From positions 1-48,922 of the forward strand of contig JAPPFB010000022.1 in the NCBI GenBank assembly GCA_028875225.1: a stretch of DNA of 48,922 nucleotides, read 5' to 3'. The notes beneath the pieces were generated by a model. The model did no database searches. It was not told the origin of the DNA and saw only the letters and a list, made by a program, of their open reading frames with translations. Shown piece by piece: positions 15,183-23,881 of the stretch. This DNA is from Chloroflexota bacterium. Lineage in GTDB: Bacteria > Chloroflexota > Dehalococcoidia > Bin125. Each line of letters starts with the position of its first letter. Within the stretch, counting starts at the first letter, position 1. A program made the translations under genes and the position numbers.

Positions 15183-15280
15183 GCATCGGAGGGGGATGCG
15201 GGACGCATCGGAAGCGGATGCGGGACGCATCGGACGGGGATGTGTGACGCATCGGAAGGGATGCGTGACGCATCAGAGGA
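15183..15280. repeat. Tandem 22-bp hairpin repeats (four copies plus a partial)
   Basis: Units begin at 15183, 15205, 15227 and 15249 (the last is 21 bases), with a partial at 15270. The consensus is GCATCGGA, a few Gs, GGATGCG and GGAC. Each unit contains GCATC...GATGC and can form its own hairpin. It lies directly 3' of the DUF2277 gene on the minus strand. Unit spacing has no variable spacer, so it is not CRISPR. Confidence 0.8.
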
Positions 15281-15295
15281 GGGCGAGTTCTCGCG

Positions 15296-15514
15296 TCAGG
15301 TGCGGGGTTGTTTGAGGGGTGGGAGGTCGTCGAGGAGCTGGGTTGCGACCACGCTGATCTCGTCGATGGCGCGTTGGAATGCGTCCTCGGTTCGCGAAGA
15401 CGGATGCTGAATGCCGGAGATCTTGCGGACGAACTGGCGGGCGGCCTGTTCGATTTCGTCGTGCGTGGGGTCGATTCCGGCGGGTTGACGTAGTCGTTTG
15501 ATCGAGCGGCACAT
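15296..15514 (-). CDS. DUF2277 family protein
   Basis: 72 residues. The start MCRSIKRL, the EIEQAARQFVRKISG segment and the AFQRAIDEISVVATQLLDDL end match the DUF2277 family, small soluble proteins of unknown function found in actinobacteria, Chloroflexota and proteobacteria. Its ribosome-binding sequence GGAGGGGG is supplied by the palindromic repeat at 15519-15569. The crotonase gene ends upstream of it on the same strand. Confidence 0.85.
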   Translation of the reverse strand: MCRSIKRLRQPAGIDPTHDEIEQAARQFVRKISGIQHPSSRTEDAFQRAIDEISVVATQLLDDLPPLKQPRT

Positions 15515-15518
15515 GTGT

Positions 15519-15569
15519 TGCGGCCCCCTCCGCCGCTTCGCGGCACCTCCCCCATAGGGGGAGGTCTTA
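15519..15569. repeat. Dispersed palindromic repeat, family A, copy 2
   Basis: GCGGCCCCCTCCGCCGC, GCTTCGCGGC and CCTCCCCCATAGGGGGAGG blocks. They resemble the blocks at 1157-1230. On the minus strand its GGAGGGGG sits 9 bases before the DUF2277 start, and its other end touches the stop of the crotonase gene. Confidence 0.7.
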
Positions 15570-16424
15570 GAACCCTGTGAACCTTGGTTCTCGGCGTTCT
15601 CGGAATGATTGCCCTCCTTCGATCCGGTCGAATGAGCCGGTGACGAGAGGGAGGACTCCGCCGGAGAGTTCGAGGGCGGATTCGTAGTCGAGATAGGCGG
15701 TGCGGTAGGCCATGAGTTTGCCGACCTTCTGGCCGACGGGCGGTCCGTTTTCGACCTCCTGGGCGAATTCGAGCAGCTTCTCGTGGAAATCCTCGGGCTC
15801 GAAGAGGTAGTTGCTCAGTCCCGACTCGTGGCCCTCCTGTGCCGACATAAAGCGGCCGGTGAACATCATCTCCATGGCTTTGCGCCAACCGATGATCTTG
15901 GGGATGGCCCAGAATCCGCCGAGGTCGGCGTAGAGTCCGCGCTTGACGTAGGCGACCTGGTAGCGGGCATTGGTCGAGGCGACGAGCAGATCGCAAAGGC
16001 AGGCCATGTCGAATCCGGCGCCGACGCATGGTCCGTTGACGCCGGCGATCACGGGGATGTCGAGTCTGCGCAGTTCGGCGAAGGTCTTGGTCTCGTAGCG
16101 GAAGTTGAGCCGCTGACCTTCGTTGTCGGTGTAGTTGGGAGAGTCTGGCGCGCCCAGGAGCGGGTCGGGATTGTCGTCCCAGAACTCGGTGCCGCGGCCG
16201 TCCCCTGCGCCGCCGGCGTCCATGCCGGCACAGAAGCCTCGGCCCTTGCCAGTGATCACGAGCACCCGCGCCGTACGGTCCATCCGAATCCGGGTGAGCG
16301 CGTCGTACATCTCGGCGAGGAGGGGGAACGTCAGTGCGTTGAGCTTCTCGGGACGGTTGAGTTCCAGCCAGATAATGCCGTCGTGTTCGCCCTTGCGCTC
16401 GACAGTGATGAGTTCGTAGGCCAT
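15567..16424 (-). CDS. Enoyl-CoA hydratase/isomerase family (dienoyl-CoA isomerase-like)
   Basis: 285 residues from ATG 16424, preceded by AAAGGAA; the longer frame to 16490 only translates a repeat. Oxyanion segments GRGFCAGMDA and NGPCVGAGFDM. The hydratase glutamates are not kept: the first position is Asp (GFDM) and the second region reads VAYVKRGLYADLGG. The Asp in YADLGG aligns with Asp204 of rat dienoyl-CoA isomerase, whose second acidic residue appears to be Tyr here. Likely an isomerase on an unsaturated acyl-CoA. An insertion at about 80-115 (Gly/Asp/Pro-rich) may form a substrate flap. Confidence 0.82.
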   Translation of the reverse strand: MAYELITVERKGEHDGIIWLELNRPEKLNALTFPLLAEMYDALTRIRMDRTARVLVITGKGRGFCAGMDAGGAGDGRGTEFWDDNPDPLLGAPDSPNYTDNEGQRLNFRYETKTFAELRRLDIPVIAGVNGPCVGAGFDMACLCDLLVASTNARYQVAYVKRGLYADLGGFWAIPKIIGWRKAMEMMFTGRFMSAQEGHESGLSNYLFEPEDFHEKLLEFAQEVENGPPVGQKVGKLMAYRTAYLDYESALELSGGVLPLVTGSFDRIEGGQSFRERREPRFTGF

Positions 16425-16447
16425 GGTTGAGTTCCTTTCTCGCTCGT

Positions 16448-16498
16448 CGGAGAGGAGGACCCCCTCTGCCTTCGGCATCTCCCGCTGCAAGGGGGAGT
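16448..16498. repeat. Dispersed palindromic repeat, family B, copy 1
   Basis: GGACCCCCTCTGCCTTCGGC, ATCTCCCGCTGCAAGGGGGA. Its reverse complement matches 48784-48826 with a few changes. It fills the space between the crotonase and monooxygenase genes. Confidence 0.75.
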
Positions 16499-16506
16499 GA
16501 ATGGGT

Positions 16507-17532
16507 TTACTGGAAGTGCGGCATGACGTCCTTTGTGAATCGGACGAAGGAATCGTGCGAGAAGGGCGAAGCGATCAGGTAATCGAGGTCGATGGTTTCG
16601 CGCAGCTCCTCGAGCTGGTCGATCACCTTCGAGGCGCTGCCGTGGATCACGACCTGGTTGGCGTATCGGTCGATGCGCTCGTCGTCGGACATTTGCGTGG
16701 TCCGACTGGAGTTGCCGCTGACCTTTTCGTTGGCGTAGGAGCCGATCGTCCACTGTGCGCCGTTGATCGCAATCTGCTCGGCTTCCTCGTCGGTCTCGGC
16801 GACGGCGATCAGTCGGGCCATGGGGATAGAGCGGCCGTCGGACTCGTGGCCGTAGCTCGTGAGCGCCTTGAAGTAGTTGCGGCGCTTGTCGCCGAGCTCT
16901 TCGTGGGTGGCGTGGGGATCCATGAGGATTGAATAGTCCTGCCTGGCAGCCCAGTCGATGGCGTCGGGTCCGCCGGCGGCGACCCAGAAGGGCGGTGTGG
17001 GCTGCTGGTATGGCTTGGGCAGGACCTCGATCTCGTCGAAGTCGTAGTAGTCGCCGTGCCAGGTGATGCGTTCCTGACGCCAGGCCTCGAGGACGACCTG
17101 CACCGACTCGCGGAAGCGGGGATAGGACTCCTCGAACTCGACGCCGAAGGCGCGGAACTCGGTACGGTCGAAGCCGCGTCCGGCGCCCCAGTTGACGCGG
17201 CCGCCGGAGAGGATGTCGAGCAGGGCGACTTCCTCGGCGATGCGCAGCGGGTGGTAGAAGGAGGCGAGCGTGACGGCAGTGCCGATGCGGAGGTTTCGTG
17301 TGCGCCCGGCGACGTGCATGCCCATCAGGTGAACAGAGGGGCAGACCGAGTAGGTGGAGAAGTGGTGCTCGGCCAGCCAGACGCAGTCGTAGCCGGTCTC
17401 GTCCATGATGTCGATGCGGTTGAGCGCGCGCTCGTAGACGGTGGGCAGCGGGACTCGGCGTCCGGGCCAGCTGAAGAATTGGAGGACGCCGAACTTCATC
17501 TGGCCGTTGTCGGCTGTTGAGTCGTTGGGCAT
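16507..17532 (-). CDS. Luciferase-like (LLM class) flavin-dependent monooxygenase
   Basis: 341 residues, TIM-barrel luciferase family. Typical blocks: YDCVWLAEHHFSTYSVCPS, RIGTAVTLASFYHPLRIAEE, LDILSGGRVNWGAGRGF and the C-terminal GSASKVIDQLEEL. It would use FMNH2 (or F420H2 in some relatives) and oxygen; the AEHHF motif is shared with bacterial luciferase-like monooxygenases. ATG 17532 is preferred over GTG 17538. It heads a minus-strand pair with the crotonase gene, separated by a repeat. Confidence 0.88.
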   Translation of the reverse strand: MPNDSTADNGQMKFGVLQFFSWPGRRVPLPTVYERALNRIDIMDETGYDCVWLAEHHFSTYSVCPSVHLMGMHVAGRTRNLRIGTAVTLASFYHPLRIAEEVALLDILSGGRVNWGAGRGFDRTEFRAFGVEFEESYPRFRESVQVVLEAWRQERITWHGDYYDFDEIEVLPKPYQQPTPPFWVAAGGPDAIDWAARQDYSILMDPHATHEELGDKRRNYFKALTSYGHESDGRSIPMARLIAVAETDEEAEQIAINGAQWTIGSYANEKVSGNSSRTTQMSDDERIDRYANQVVIHGSASKVIDQLEELRETIDLDYLIASPFSHDSFVRFTKDVMPHFQ

Positions 17533-17568
17533 GGGCACAGGGTACCCGTCGAGGTCACTGGCGGGAGA

Positions 17569-18279
17569 TCAGCGCCAGATGTGTGTGCAGTCCAGTTCGA
17601 ATCCTTCCAGGACATCCTCGCCGGACAGGGTTGGCGGTCGCACCAGCTCTTCGGGTTGCGGCTGACCGGCTCGGTAGATCCAGGCCCGGTCGCGCTTCCG
17701 GTCGATCAGCCAGCCGAGCCTGACACCGTGTTCCATCCATTCACGCATTTTGCGTTGCTGGGGTCGCAACGTCTGGCTGGCAGAGACGATCTCGACGATG
17801 AACGGCGGACAGAGAATCAGCTCCCCGCTTTCGTAGGTTTCTTCGTCAATGTCGTCGACCATTTCCTGCGGCAGCCAAGAAACGTCGGGGATGCGGCTTG
17901 CCTGTTTCTCCTCGAGTTCGGGCGGCGGGGTCTCGCCGAGTTTGTAGCCGCCGCTGGCGTCACGGACTTCGCCACCGCCGCCTGCGTCGGCCCACTCAAT
18001 CAACTGCGCAGAGATCCTGACGCCCATCGCCGGACTAGGACCCTTTGGTGGAGGGACGATGACAAGGTCTCCTTCCGCCGTTCGCTCAAAAGTGAGGGGC
18101 TCATTGAGCTCCCAGATGTCGTGGAGGGCGTCATCGGTCAGCCGCCACTGAGACGGCAGTCGCAGCACGATGGGATCGCCGAGTGCACTGAGCGTTTCGG
18201 GGTCGTTGAGCTGCTTCGGGAGATCGTCCAAACCAGCTTCATCAGCTTGTTCGGTGTTCCGCGTTTCGGTCGTGACCAT
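17569..18279 (-). CDS. Uma2 family (DUF820) PD-(D/E)XK endonuclease-like protein
   Basis: 236 residues. The nuclease core is visible: RIPDVSW (catalytic Asp), PPFIVEIVSASQT (Glu) and QQRKMREWMEHGVRLGWLID (Lys, Uma2 hallmark WxID ending). The N-terminal about 50 residues are an extra segment before the usual LTDDALHDIWELN start. Uma2 proteins are common in cyanobacteria and Chloroflexota, often in many copies, with unknown targets. Single gene. Confidence 0.85.
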   Translation of the reverse strand: MVTTETRNTEQADEAGLDDLPKQLNDPETLSALGDPIVLRLPSQWRLTDDALHDIWELNEPLTFERTAEGDLVIVPPPKGPSPAMGVRISAQLIEWADAGGGGEVRDASGGYKLGETPPPELEEKQASRIPDVSWLPQEMVDDIDEETYESGELILCPPFIVEIVSASQTLRPQQRKMREWMEHGVRLGWLIDRKRDRAWIYRAGQPQPEELVRPPTLSGEDVLEGFELDCTHIWR

Positions 18280-18376
18280 GGCGGCGCCCTGCCTTCAGTT
18301 CAGATGTTAGCAGCGATTGAGATCATGCGTTCGATATAGAAAACTCGCCGGGTGTGCTGATCGCATGCCAGTTGGT

Positions 18377-19396
18377 TCAGTGTGACATTTCGCCCGACCG
18401 CCTGACGGCGACCCCAGACAGCGCCTCCAGCACGACTCGATTGGCGAGGAGTGCCGTGACGTCTGACGTGTCGTACGGCGGGGAGACCTCGACCACGTCC
18501 ATGCCGAGCAGGTTGGATTCCATGCCGATGCGGCGGACAGCGTCGAGGAGTTGGCGCGAAGTCAGGCCGCCGGACTCCGGGGTGCCGGTGCCGGGGGCCA
18601 TGCCGGGGTCGACGACGTCGACATCAACGGAGAGGAAGACGCCGTCACAGTCGTCGGCGGCGGTCTCGAGCGCTTCATCCAGACAGTCGTCGAGGCCGCG
18701 TTGGACGACTTCGGTCATTTCGAACCAGCGCATCCGCTGATCGGCCATCCATTCGAGGATTGGCGGGTCGGGCCAGTAGCCGCGCAGGCCGATCTGGAGG
18801 AATCGGTCGCCGCGGACGGCGCCGCTGAGGATGAGCCGTCGCATCGGCGTGCCGTGACCCCAAAGGCCGCCGTCGGAGTCGCCGGTGTCGGCGTGGGCGT
18901 CGAAGTGGATGAGCGCCACGCGTCCGAATCCGTGGTGTTTGGCGACGCCCTGGGCGGTGGCATAGGTGATCGTGTGATCGCCGCCGAGCACCACGGGAAT
19001 GGCATCGGCGGCAGCGACCTGTCGGCAGGCTTCCATGAGTCGTTGCAGGCTGGGTTCGCTGTCCAGTTGCTGCATGTTGACGTCGCCGGCGTCGACGACC
19101 GCGAGTTCGCCCAACGGATCGACGCCGAGTCCGAGATGCGGGCGGTAGCCGGAGTGGGGGATGTAGTCGGCCGACCTGATTGCCTGGGGACCGAATCTTG
19201 CGCCGGGTCGGTAGCTGGTACCGGCGTCGAAGGGCGCGCCGAGGATGACGGCGCCGGCCGACTCAATCGACTCGGGCCGACGCAGGTTGGCGCGCGGGAC
19301 GCCGAGGAAGGTGAAGGATGGACCATAGCGATTGGCCGGGCGCGCTTTGAGGTGGGCCTCTTCGTACGAGCGGGGGAGGTTGGAATCCTCGGACAT
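18377..19396 (-). CDS. Agmatinase/arginase family ureohydrolase
   Basis: 339 residues. All metal-binding segments are present: VLGGDHTIT, IHFDAHADTGDS and FLSVDVDVVDPGMAPGTGTP, giving the two-manganese site that hydrolyses guanidino compounds to urea. It is longer than SpeB at the N-terminus. Substrate could be agmatine, guanidinobutyrate or guanidinopropionate. AAGGAG precedes ATG 19396. Its start lies only 32 bases from the divergent formate dehydrogenase gene start. Confidence 0.87.
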   Translation of the reverse strand: MSEDSNLPRSYEEAHLKARPANRYGPSFTFLGVPRANLRRPESIESAGAVILGAPFDAGTSYRPGARFGPQAIRSADYIPHSGYRPHLGLGVDPLGELAVVDAGDVNMQQLDSEPSLQRLMEACRQVAAADAIPVVLGGDHTITYATAQGVAKHHGFGRVALIHFDAHADTGDSDGGLWGHGTPMRRLILSGAVRGDRFLQIGLRGYWPDPPILEWMADQRMRWFEMTEVVQRGLDDCLDEALETAADDCDGVFLSVDVDVVDPGMAPGTGTPESGGLTSRQLLDAVRRIGMESNLLGMDVVEVSPPYDTSDVTALLANRVVLEALSGVAVRRSGEMSH

Positions 19397-19428
19397 GGCC
19401 GCTCCTTGCGATCCTGGAGGCTTCGGGA

Positions 19429-21078
19429 GTGGTATCTAGAATGGTATCCAGCGCGTCTCAGGAGGCGACTGGATCGGCGACTCAGTGGGTGAAGGGCGAG
19501 ATCGACGTGGTGACCGAGGCGGCCAGCGGTGTGGCACTGGGTGAGTTGCAAGAGGCGCTGGCGGCGCTGCCGCGCCGGCGGACGCAGGCACTGCCGGCGC
19601 TGCACCTGGTCGACGAGGTGTTCGGATTCCTCGACTACTCGGCGCTGGAAGAGGTGGCGAAGTGGATTCATATGCCTCGGGCGGAACTGTTCGCCGTCGC
19701 GACCAGCTACACCGAGTTTCGCTGGCATCCGTTGGCGTCCGACTCGGTGCGGGTGTGCCGCGGGATGTCCTGCCAGATCGCGGCGGGCGAGTCGGCGGCT
19801 GAGGGCGAGGCGCATGAGTGCATGTTTCTCTGCGCTGCGGCGGTTGACGGTGCGATGGCCGTACACGGATCGGGACGGATTGAGGCGTCGGTCGATGACT
19901 CGGTGATTGAAGCCGCCAGGGCGATCGTGCCGGGCGGTCTGACTCGAGTCACGAGACGGCGAACTGGTAGTTCCGCCGGCTGGCGGGGCTGGGAGACGGC
20001 GTCCCGGCTGAGTCCGTCGGAGGCGCTGGCACTGGTGCGGGAGTCGGGATTGCTCGGTCGCGGAGGCGCCTACTTCCCGGTGCATCTGAAGTGGGGCGGC
20101 GCGGTCGAGGCGTCGTCTCGGAACGGCCAGCCGTTGCTCGTCGCGAACGGGGAAGAGGGAGAGCCGGGGACGTTCAAGGACCGATGGTTGATGGAGTCGG
20201 ATCCACAGCGGATCCTCGAGGGGATTCGGATTGCCTGCCACGTGCTGGGGGCGTCGGAGGCGTACTGGTACATCAACGGGATGGCGGATCGGTCGGCCGC
20301 GGCCGCAACAGAAGCGATCGAGGCGGCGACGGCGTCCGGGTTGATTGATGGCGTGAACGTGGAGATTCGACGAGGAGCGGGCGGGTACGTGTGCGGTGAG
20401 GAGTCGGTGATCCTGGAGTCGATTGAGGGCCGTCGTGCGGTGCCTCGGCTGAAGCCGCCGTATCCGACGGAACGTGGGCTGTGGGGCCGTCCGACGGCGA
20501 TTAACAGCGTCGAGACGCTGGCGAACGTGCCCGACATCTTTGAGTTCGGGGCGGACTGGTTTCGCGAGGTTGGAGCCGAAGGCATGCCCGGAACGAAGCT
20601 GATCCAGTTGAGCGGGGCGTTTCGCAACCGGGGCGTGGTCGAGCTGCCGCTGGGCACGTCGGTTGCTCGGATCGTCGAGGTTGGTGAACCGTCCGCGCCA
20701 CTGGCGGGGGTGACGATGGGTGGTCCGTCGGGCGGGTTTCTCTCGGCGGAGAATCTCGACACGCCGATCGCGCCGGGGGCGATGGATGGCCACGGGGCGT
20801 TGCTGGGAGCGGGCGGGATCATCGCGATCCCTCGGTCGTTTGGCATTGAGCGAGCGCTGGCGGTCTGGGCGGAGTACAACGCGAACGAGTCGTGCGGCAA
20901 ATGCACGCCGTGCCGCGAGGGTTCAGGTCGGATGGCGTCAGCGCTGGCCGAGGGCAACTGGGCCGACGTGGAGGCGCTGATTCCCTTGATCTCCGCGGGC
21001 TCGCTCTGTGGGCTGGGTCAGATGGCGCCGAACCCTGTGACATCTGCGCGGCATCAGTTTGGCGGGAGCGTCGTATGA
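19429..21078 (+). CDS. NAD-dependent formate dehydrogenase, diaphorase subunit (fused NuoE-NuoF type)
   Basis: 549 residues from GTG 19429 (GGAGG 8 bases upstream; ATG 19441 is the alternative). Residues about 25-170 are NuoE-like with [2Fe-2S] cysteines 110, 115, 131 and 135. Residues about 185-540 are NuoF-like: FMN site GRGGAYFPVHLKW and NGEEGEPGTFKDRWLMESDP, NAD site RGAGGYVCGEE, and [4Fe-4S] cysteines 489, 492, 495 and 527. It passes electrons from the catalytic subunit to NAD. It overlaps the next gene by ATGA. Fused NuoEF is known from some soluble formate dehydrogenases and hydrogenases. Confidence 0.92.
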   Translation: MVSRMVSSASQEATGSATQWVKGEIDVVTEAASGVALGELQEALAALPRRRTQALPALHLVDEVFGFLDYSALEEVAKWIHMPRAELFAVATSYTEFRWHPLASDSVRVCRGMSCQIAAGESAAEGEAHECMFLCAAAVDGAMAVHGSGRIEASVDDSVIEAARAIVPGGLTRVTRRRTGSSAGWRGWETASRLSPSEALALVRESGLLGRGGAYFPVHLKWGGAVEASSRNGQPLLVANGEEGEPGTFKDRWLMESDPQRILEGIRIACHVLGASEAYWYINGMADRSAAAATEAIEAATASGLIDGVNVEIRRGAGGYVCGEESVILESIEGRRAVPRLKPPYPTERGLWGRPTAINSVETLANVPDIFEFGADWFREVGAEGMPGTKLIQLSGAFRNRGVVELPLGTSVARIVEVGEPSAPLAGVTMGGPSGGFLSAENLDTPIAPGAMDGHGALLGAGGIIAIPRSFGIERALAVWAEYNANESCGKCTPCREGSGRMASALAEGNWADVEALIPLISAGSLCGLGQMAPNPVTSARHQFGGSVV

Positions 21079-23867
21079 CGACAGAGACCTCCACTGCAGT
21101 GATCAACATCAGCATCGACGGTCAGACTTGCCAGACTCAGGCGGGCGCAACAATTCTCGATGCTGTCCTGGCTGCGGGGATTGATCTGCCGCATCTGTGC
21201 AAGGACCTGGATGGTCCGGCACTCGGAGCTTGCCGGACGTGTTTGGTCGAGATCGACGGCCAGCGCGGGCTGCCGGCCGCCTGCCACACTCCCGTTTCGG
21301 AGGGCCAGGTGATCCTGACCGACTCCGCCACTGCTCGCGCGGCTCGCAAAGGCATTCTTGAGCTGACCCTGGCGATGACCGACAACGCCGCGCATTCGAA
21401 CGGAGGAGCGGCAACCGAGTTGCGCCACCACGCGACGACGCACGAGGCCGCGGTCGACCGGTGGGTGACGCGGGCGAACGAGCATCAGGACGAGACAAAT
21501 CACTTCTACCGCTTCGACGCGACCGACTGCATCCTTTGTGGGCGGTGCGTGTCGGCGTGTTCCGATCGACAGCACATTGGCGCGATCGGAATCGCGGGGG
21601 CAGGGAAAGCCGCTCGGATCGCTTCGTTCGGCGACGAGCCACTCGGTGAGTCGACCTGCACGTCCTGCGGCTCCTGCGTCGCCGCCTGTCCAACCGAGGC
21701 GTTGATGCCAAAGCGGGCGGCATCGGGCGCGAAGACTGTTTCCACGGTCTGTCCGTACTGCGGCGTCGGGTGCGGGATCCGGATCACGGCCGAAGACGGA
21801 GTATTGACGCACGTTGATGACGATCCGAACAATCTCTCCTCAAAGGGTCTGTTGTGTGTGAAAGGGCGGTTCGGGACGGCGTTCGTCAACCACTCGGATC
21901 GGCTGACGACGCCGCTGATTCGCGGACCCGAGGGATTGCAGCCGGCATCTTGGGACGAAGCGCTCGATTTGGTCGCCGAGAAGTTTGCCGAGCATCGGGG
22001 GGCGTTCGGAGCGTTTTCGTCGGCCAAGGCGACCAACGAAGACAACTACATGCTGCAGAAGTTTGTCCGCGCCGTGATGGGCACGAACAACATCGATCAC
22101 TGCACGCGGCTATGCCACTCGCCGTCGGTCGAGGCGATGCTGGCCCAACTGGGCTCGGGCGCGACCTCAAACAGCTATAGCGACTATGAGGCGGCGGACT
22201 GCCTGTTCGTGGTTGGAGCGGACCCGTCCTCGAACCATCCGGTGGCGGCGTCGCGAATGCGGACGGCTGTGGATCGTGGCGCGGCACTGATCGTGCTCAA
22301 TCCGAAACGAATCGAACTCTGTGATCACACTGATCTCTGGCTGCGGCAATATCCGGGAACGGATGTCGCGGTGCTGAACGGGATGGCGCGGGTGATCCTG
22401 GACGAGGGGCTCGCCGATGAGGCGTTCATCTCGGAGCGAACCGAGGGGTTCGAGGACTGGCTCGCCGAACTGGACGAGTACACGCCCGATGCAGTCGAGC
22501 AGATGTCGGGAGTTCCGGCGGACCTGTTGATTCGCGCCGCTCGGATGTACGCGCGGCCAAATCCGAGCGAGGACGATCCCGGCGGCTCCTGCCTGATCTG
22601 GGGCATGGGGGTCACGCAGCACACCAACGGGACGGCGAACGCAACGGCGCTGTTGAATCTGGCGCTCCTCACCGGTCAGGTGGGGCGGGTCGGGAACGGC
22701 GTCTCGCCGCTGCGCGGTCAGAACAACGTGCAGGGCGCGGGCGACGCCGGCTGCGTTCCAGACGCGCTGCCGGGATATCAGCGCTACACGCCCGAGGTTC
22801 TGGACCGATTCCAGAGCATCTGGGCGGCGGACCTACCGTCGGCGGAAGGCCTGCGGGCGACGGACATGGTCGAGAGCATTCTCTCCGACTTGGAGTCCGG
22901 GGGCGTGCGCTGCATGTACATCGTGGGGGAAAACCCGCTGCTGACAGAGCCGAACCTGGCGCACGCGCATGAAGCGTTCGACAAGCTGGACTTTCTCGTC
23001 GTGCAGGACATCTTCATGCACGAAACGGCAGAGCTGGCCGATGTGGTGTTGCCCGCGGCGTCGTTTGCCGAGAAGGAAGGCACGTTCACGAATTCGGAGC
23101 GACGCGTCCAGCGTGTGCGTCAAGTGATTGCGCCGGTCGGACAGTCGCGGGCGGACTGGGAGATCGTCCAGGATGTGGCGCGTCGGACGGCGCAACGGCT
23201 CGGAACAACGTCACACGGATTTGAGCATGGGTCTGCCGCTTCCGTGTTTGACGAGTTGGCGTCGCTGACGCCAATCATGGCCGGCCTGTCGCATCGCCGA
23301 CTCGACGACGAGGGCGGGATCCAGTGGCCGTGCCCGAGTGACGACCATCCGGGTACGGCGCGACTGTACGACGAATCGTTCCCTCGCGGGCTGGGTAAGT
23401 TCATTCCGGTGCGGCAACTGCCGCCCTCGGAGGAGGCGCCGGACGAGCGGTATCCGCTGATACTCAACACGGGCCGGGTGTTGTACCACTGGCACGGCGG
23501 GACGATCACGCGACGGGTCGAAGGTCTGGTCGACTCCTGGCCGGAGCTGCGCGTGGCAATTCATCCCAACGACGCAGCGCGCATGGAGATTGTCGACGGC
23601 GAGGCGGTCTGGGTGGCCTCACGCCGGGGTCGGCTGGAGGGCGTCAGTTTCGTCACCGACGATGTCGCCGAGGGTTCTGTCTTCGTGCCGTTCGTGCGAC
23701 TCGCCGACTCGGCCGCGAACTGGTTGACCAACAACGCTTACGACGAGGTGGCGCGGATCCCGGAGTACAAAGTCTGCGCGGTGGCAGTCGAGCGAGCGGC
23801 GCAACCGTCGGAGTGGCGTCACAGCGGGGCCGGCGGCAAGAAAGGCAAACGTCGGCAGTACTGGTAG
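21075..23867 (+). CDS. Formate dehydrogenase, catalytic (molybdopterin) subunit
   Basis: 930 residues. Order of domains: plant-type [2Fe-2S] (Cys42, 53, 56, 70), His-rich NuoG-like linker (about 115-140), two [4Fe-4S] ferredoxin clusters (Cys152-162 and 195-205), then the molybdopterin domain with its own [4Fe-4S] (Cys226, 229, 233, 261). Active site CTRLCHSPSV puts Cys347 as the Mo/W ligand followed by His348, as in FdhF-type enzymes but with Cys instead of selenocysteine. C-terminal dinucleotide-binding domain contains NTGRVLYHWHGG. Cytoplasmic, no twin-arginine signal. Assembly genes such as fdhD are absent here. Confidence 0.93.
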   Translation: MTTETSTAVINISIDGQTCQTQAGATILDAVLAAGIDLPHLCKDLDGPALGACRTCLVEIDGQRGLPAACHTPVSEGQVILTDSATARAARKGILELTLAMTDNAAHSNGGAATELRHHATTHEAAVDRWVTRANEHQDETNHFYRFDATDCILCGRCVSACSDRQHIGAIGIAGAGKAARIASFGDEPLGESTCTSCGSCVAACPTEALMPKRAASGAKTVSTVCPYCGVGCGIRITAEDGVLTHVDDDPNNLSSKGLLCVKGRFGTAFVNHSDRLTTPLIRGPEGLQPASWDEALDLVAEKFAEHRGAFGAFSSAKATNEDNYMLQKFVRAVMGTNNIDHCTRLCHSPSVEAMLAQLGSGATSNSYSDYEAADCLFVVGADPSSNHPVAASRMRTAVDRGAALIVLNPKRIELCDHTDLWLRQYPGTDVAVLNGMARVILDEGLADEAFISERTEGFEDWLAELDEYTPDAVEQMSGVPADLLIRAARMYARPNPSEDDPGGSCLIWGMGVTQHTNGTANATALLNLALLTGQVGRVGNGVSPLRGQNNVQGAGDAGCVPDALPGYQRYTPEVLDRFQSIWAADLPSAEGLRATDMVESILSDLESGGVRCMYIVGENPLLTEPNLAHAHEAFDKLDFLVVQDIFMHETAELADVVLPAASFAEKEGTFTNSERRVQRVRQVIAPVGQSRADWEIVQDVARRTAQRLGTTSHGFEHGSAASVFDELASLTPIMAGLSHRRLDDEGGIQWPCPSDDHPGTARLYDESFPRGLGKFIPVRQLPPSEEAPDERYPLILNTGRVLYHWHGGTITRRVEGLVDSWPELRVAIHPNDAARMEIVDGEAVWVASRRGRLEGVSFVTDDVAEGSVFVPFVRLADSAANWLTNNAYDEVARIPEYKVCAVAVERAAQPSEWRHSGAGGKKGKRRQYW

Positions 23868-23881
23868 GCCGGCAACGAGAA

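Noticed and set aside
15183-15280. CRISPR array
   Set aside because: Units are directly adjacent with no variable spacers, and no cas gene is present.
16425-16490. 22-residue N-terminal extension of the crotonase at 15567-16424
   Set aside because: The extension translates palindromic repeat family B; a good ribosome-binding site precedes the shorter start.
18715-20793. Long minus-strand frame (692 codons) across the ureohydrolase and formate dehydrogenase genes
   Set aside because: It is antisense to strong family motifs on both genes and its product is Arg/Pro/Ser-rich, as expected for shadow frames in GC-rich DNA.
22091-22125. Selenocysteine codon or recoding in the formate dehydrogenase
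   Set aside because: The active-site codon encodes Cys (CTRLCH) and there is no in-frame TGA.
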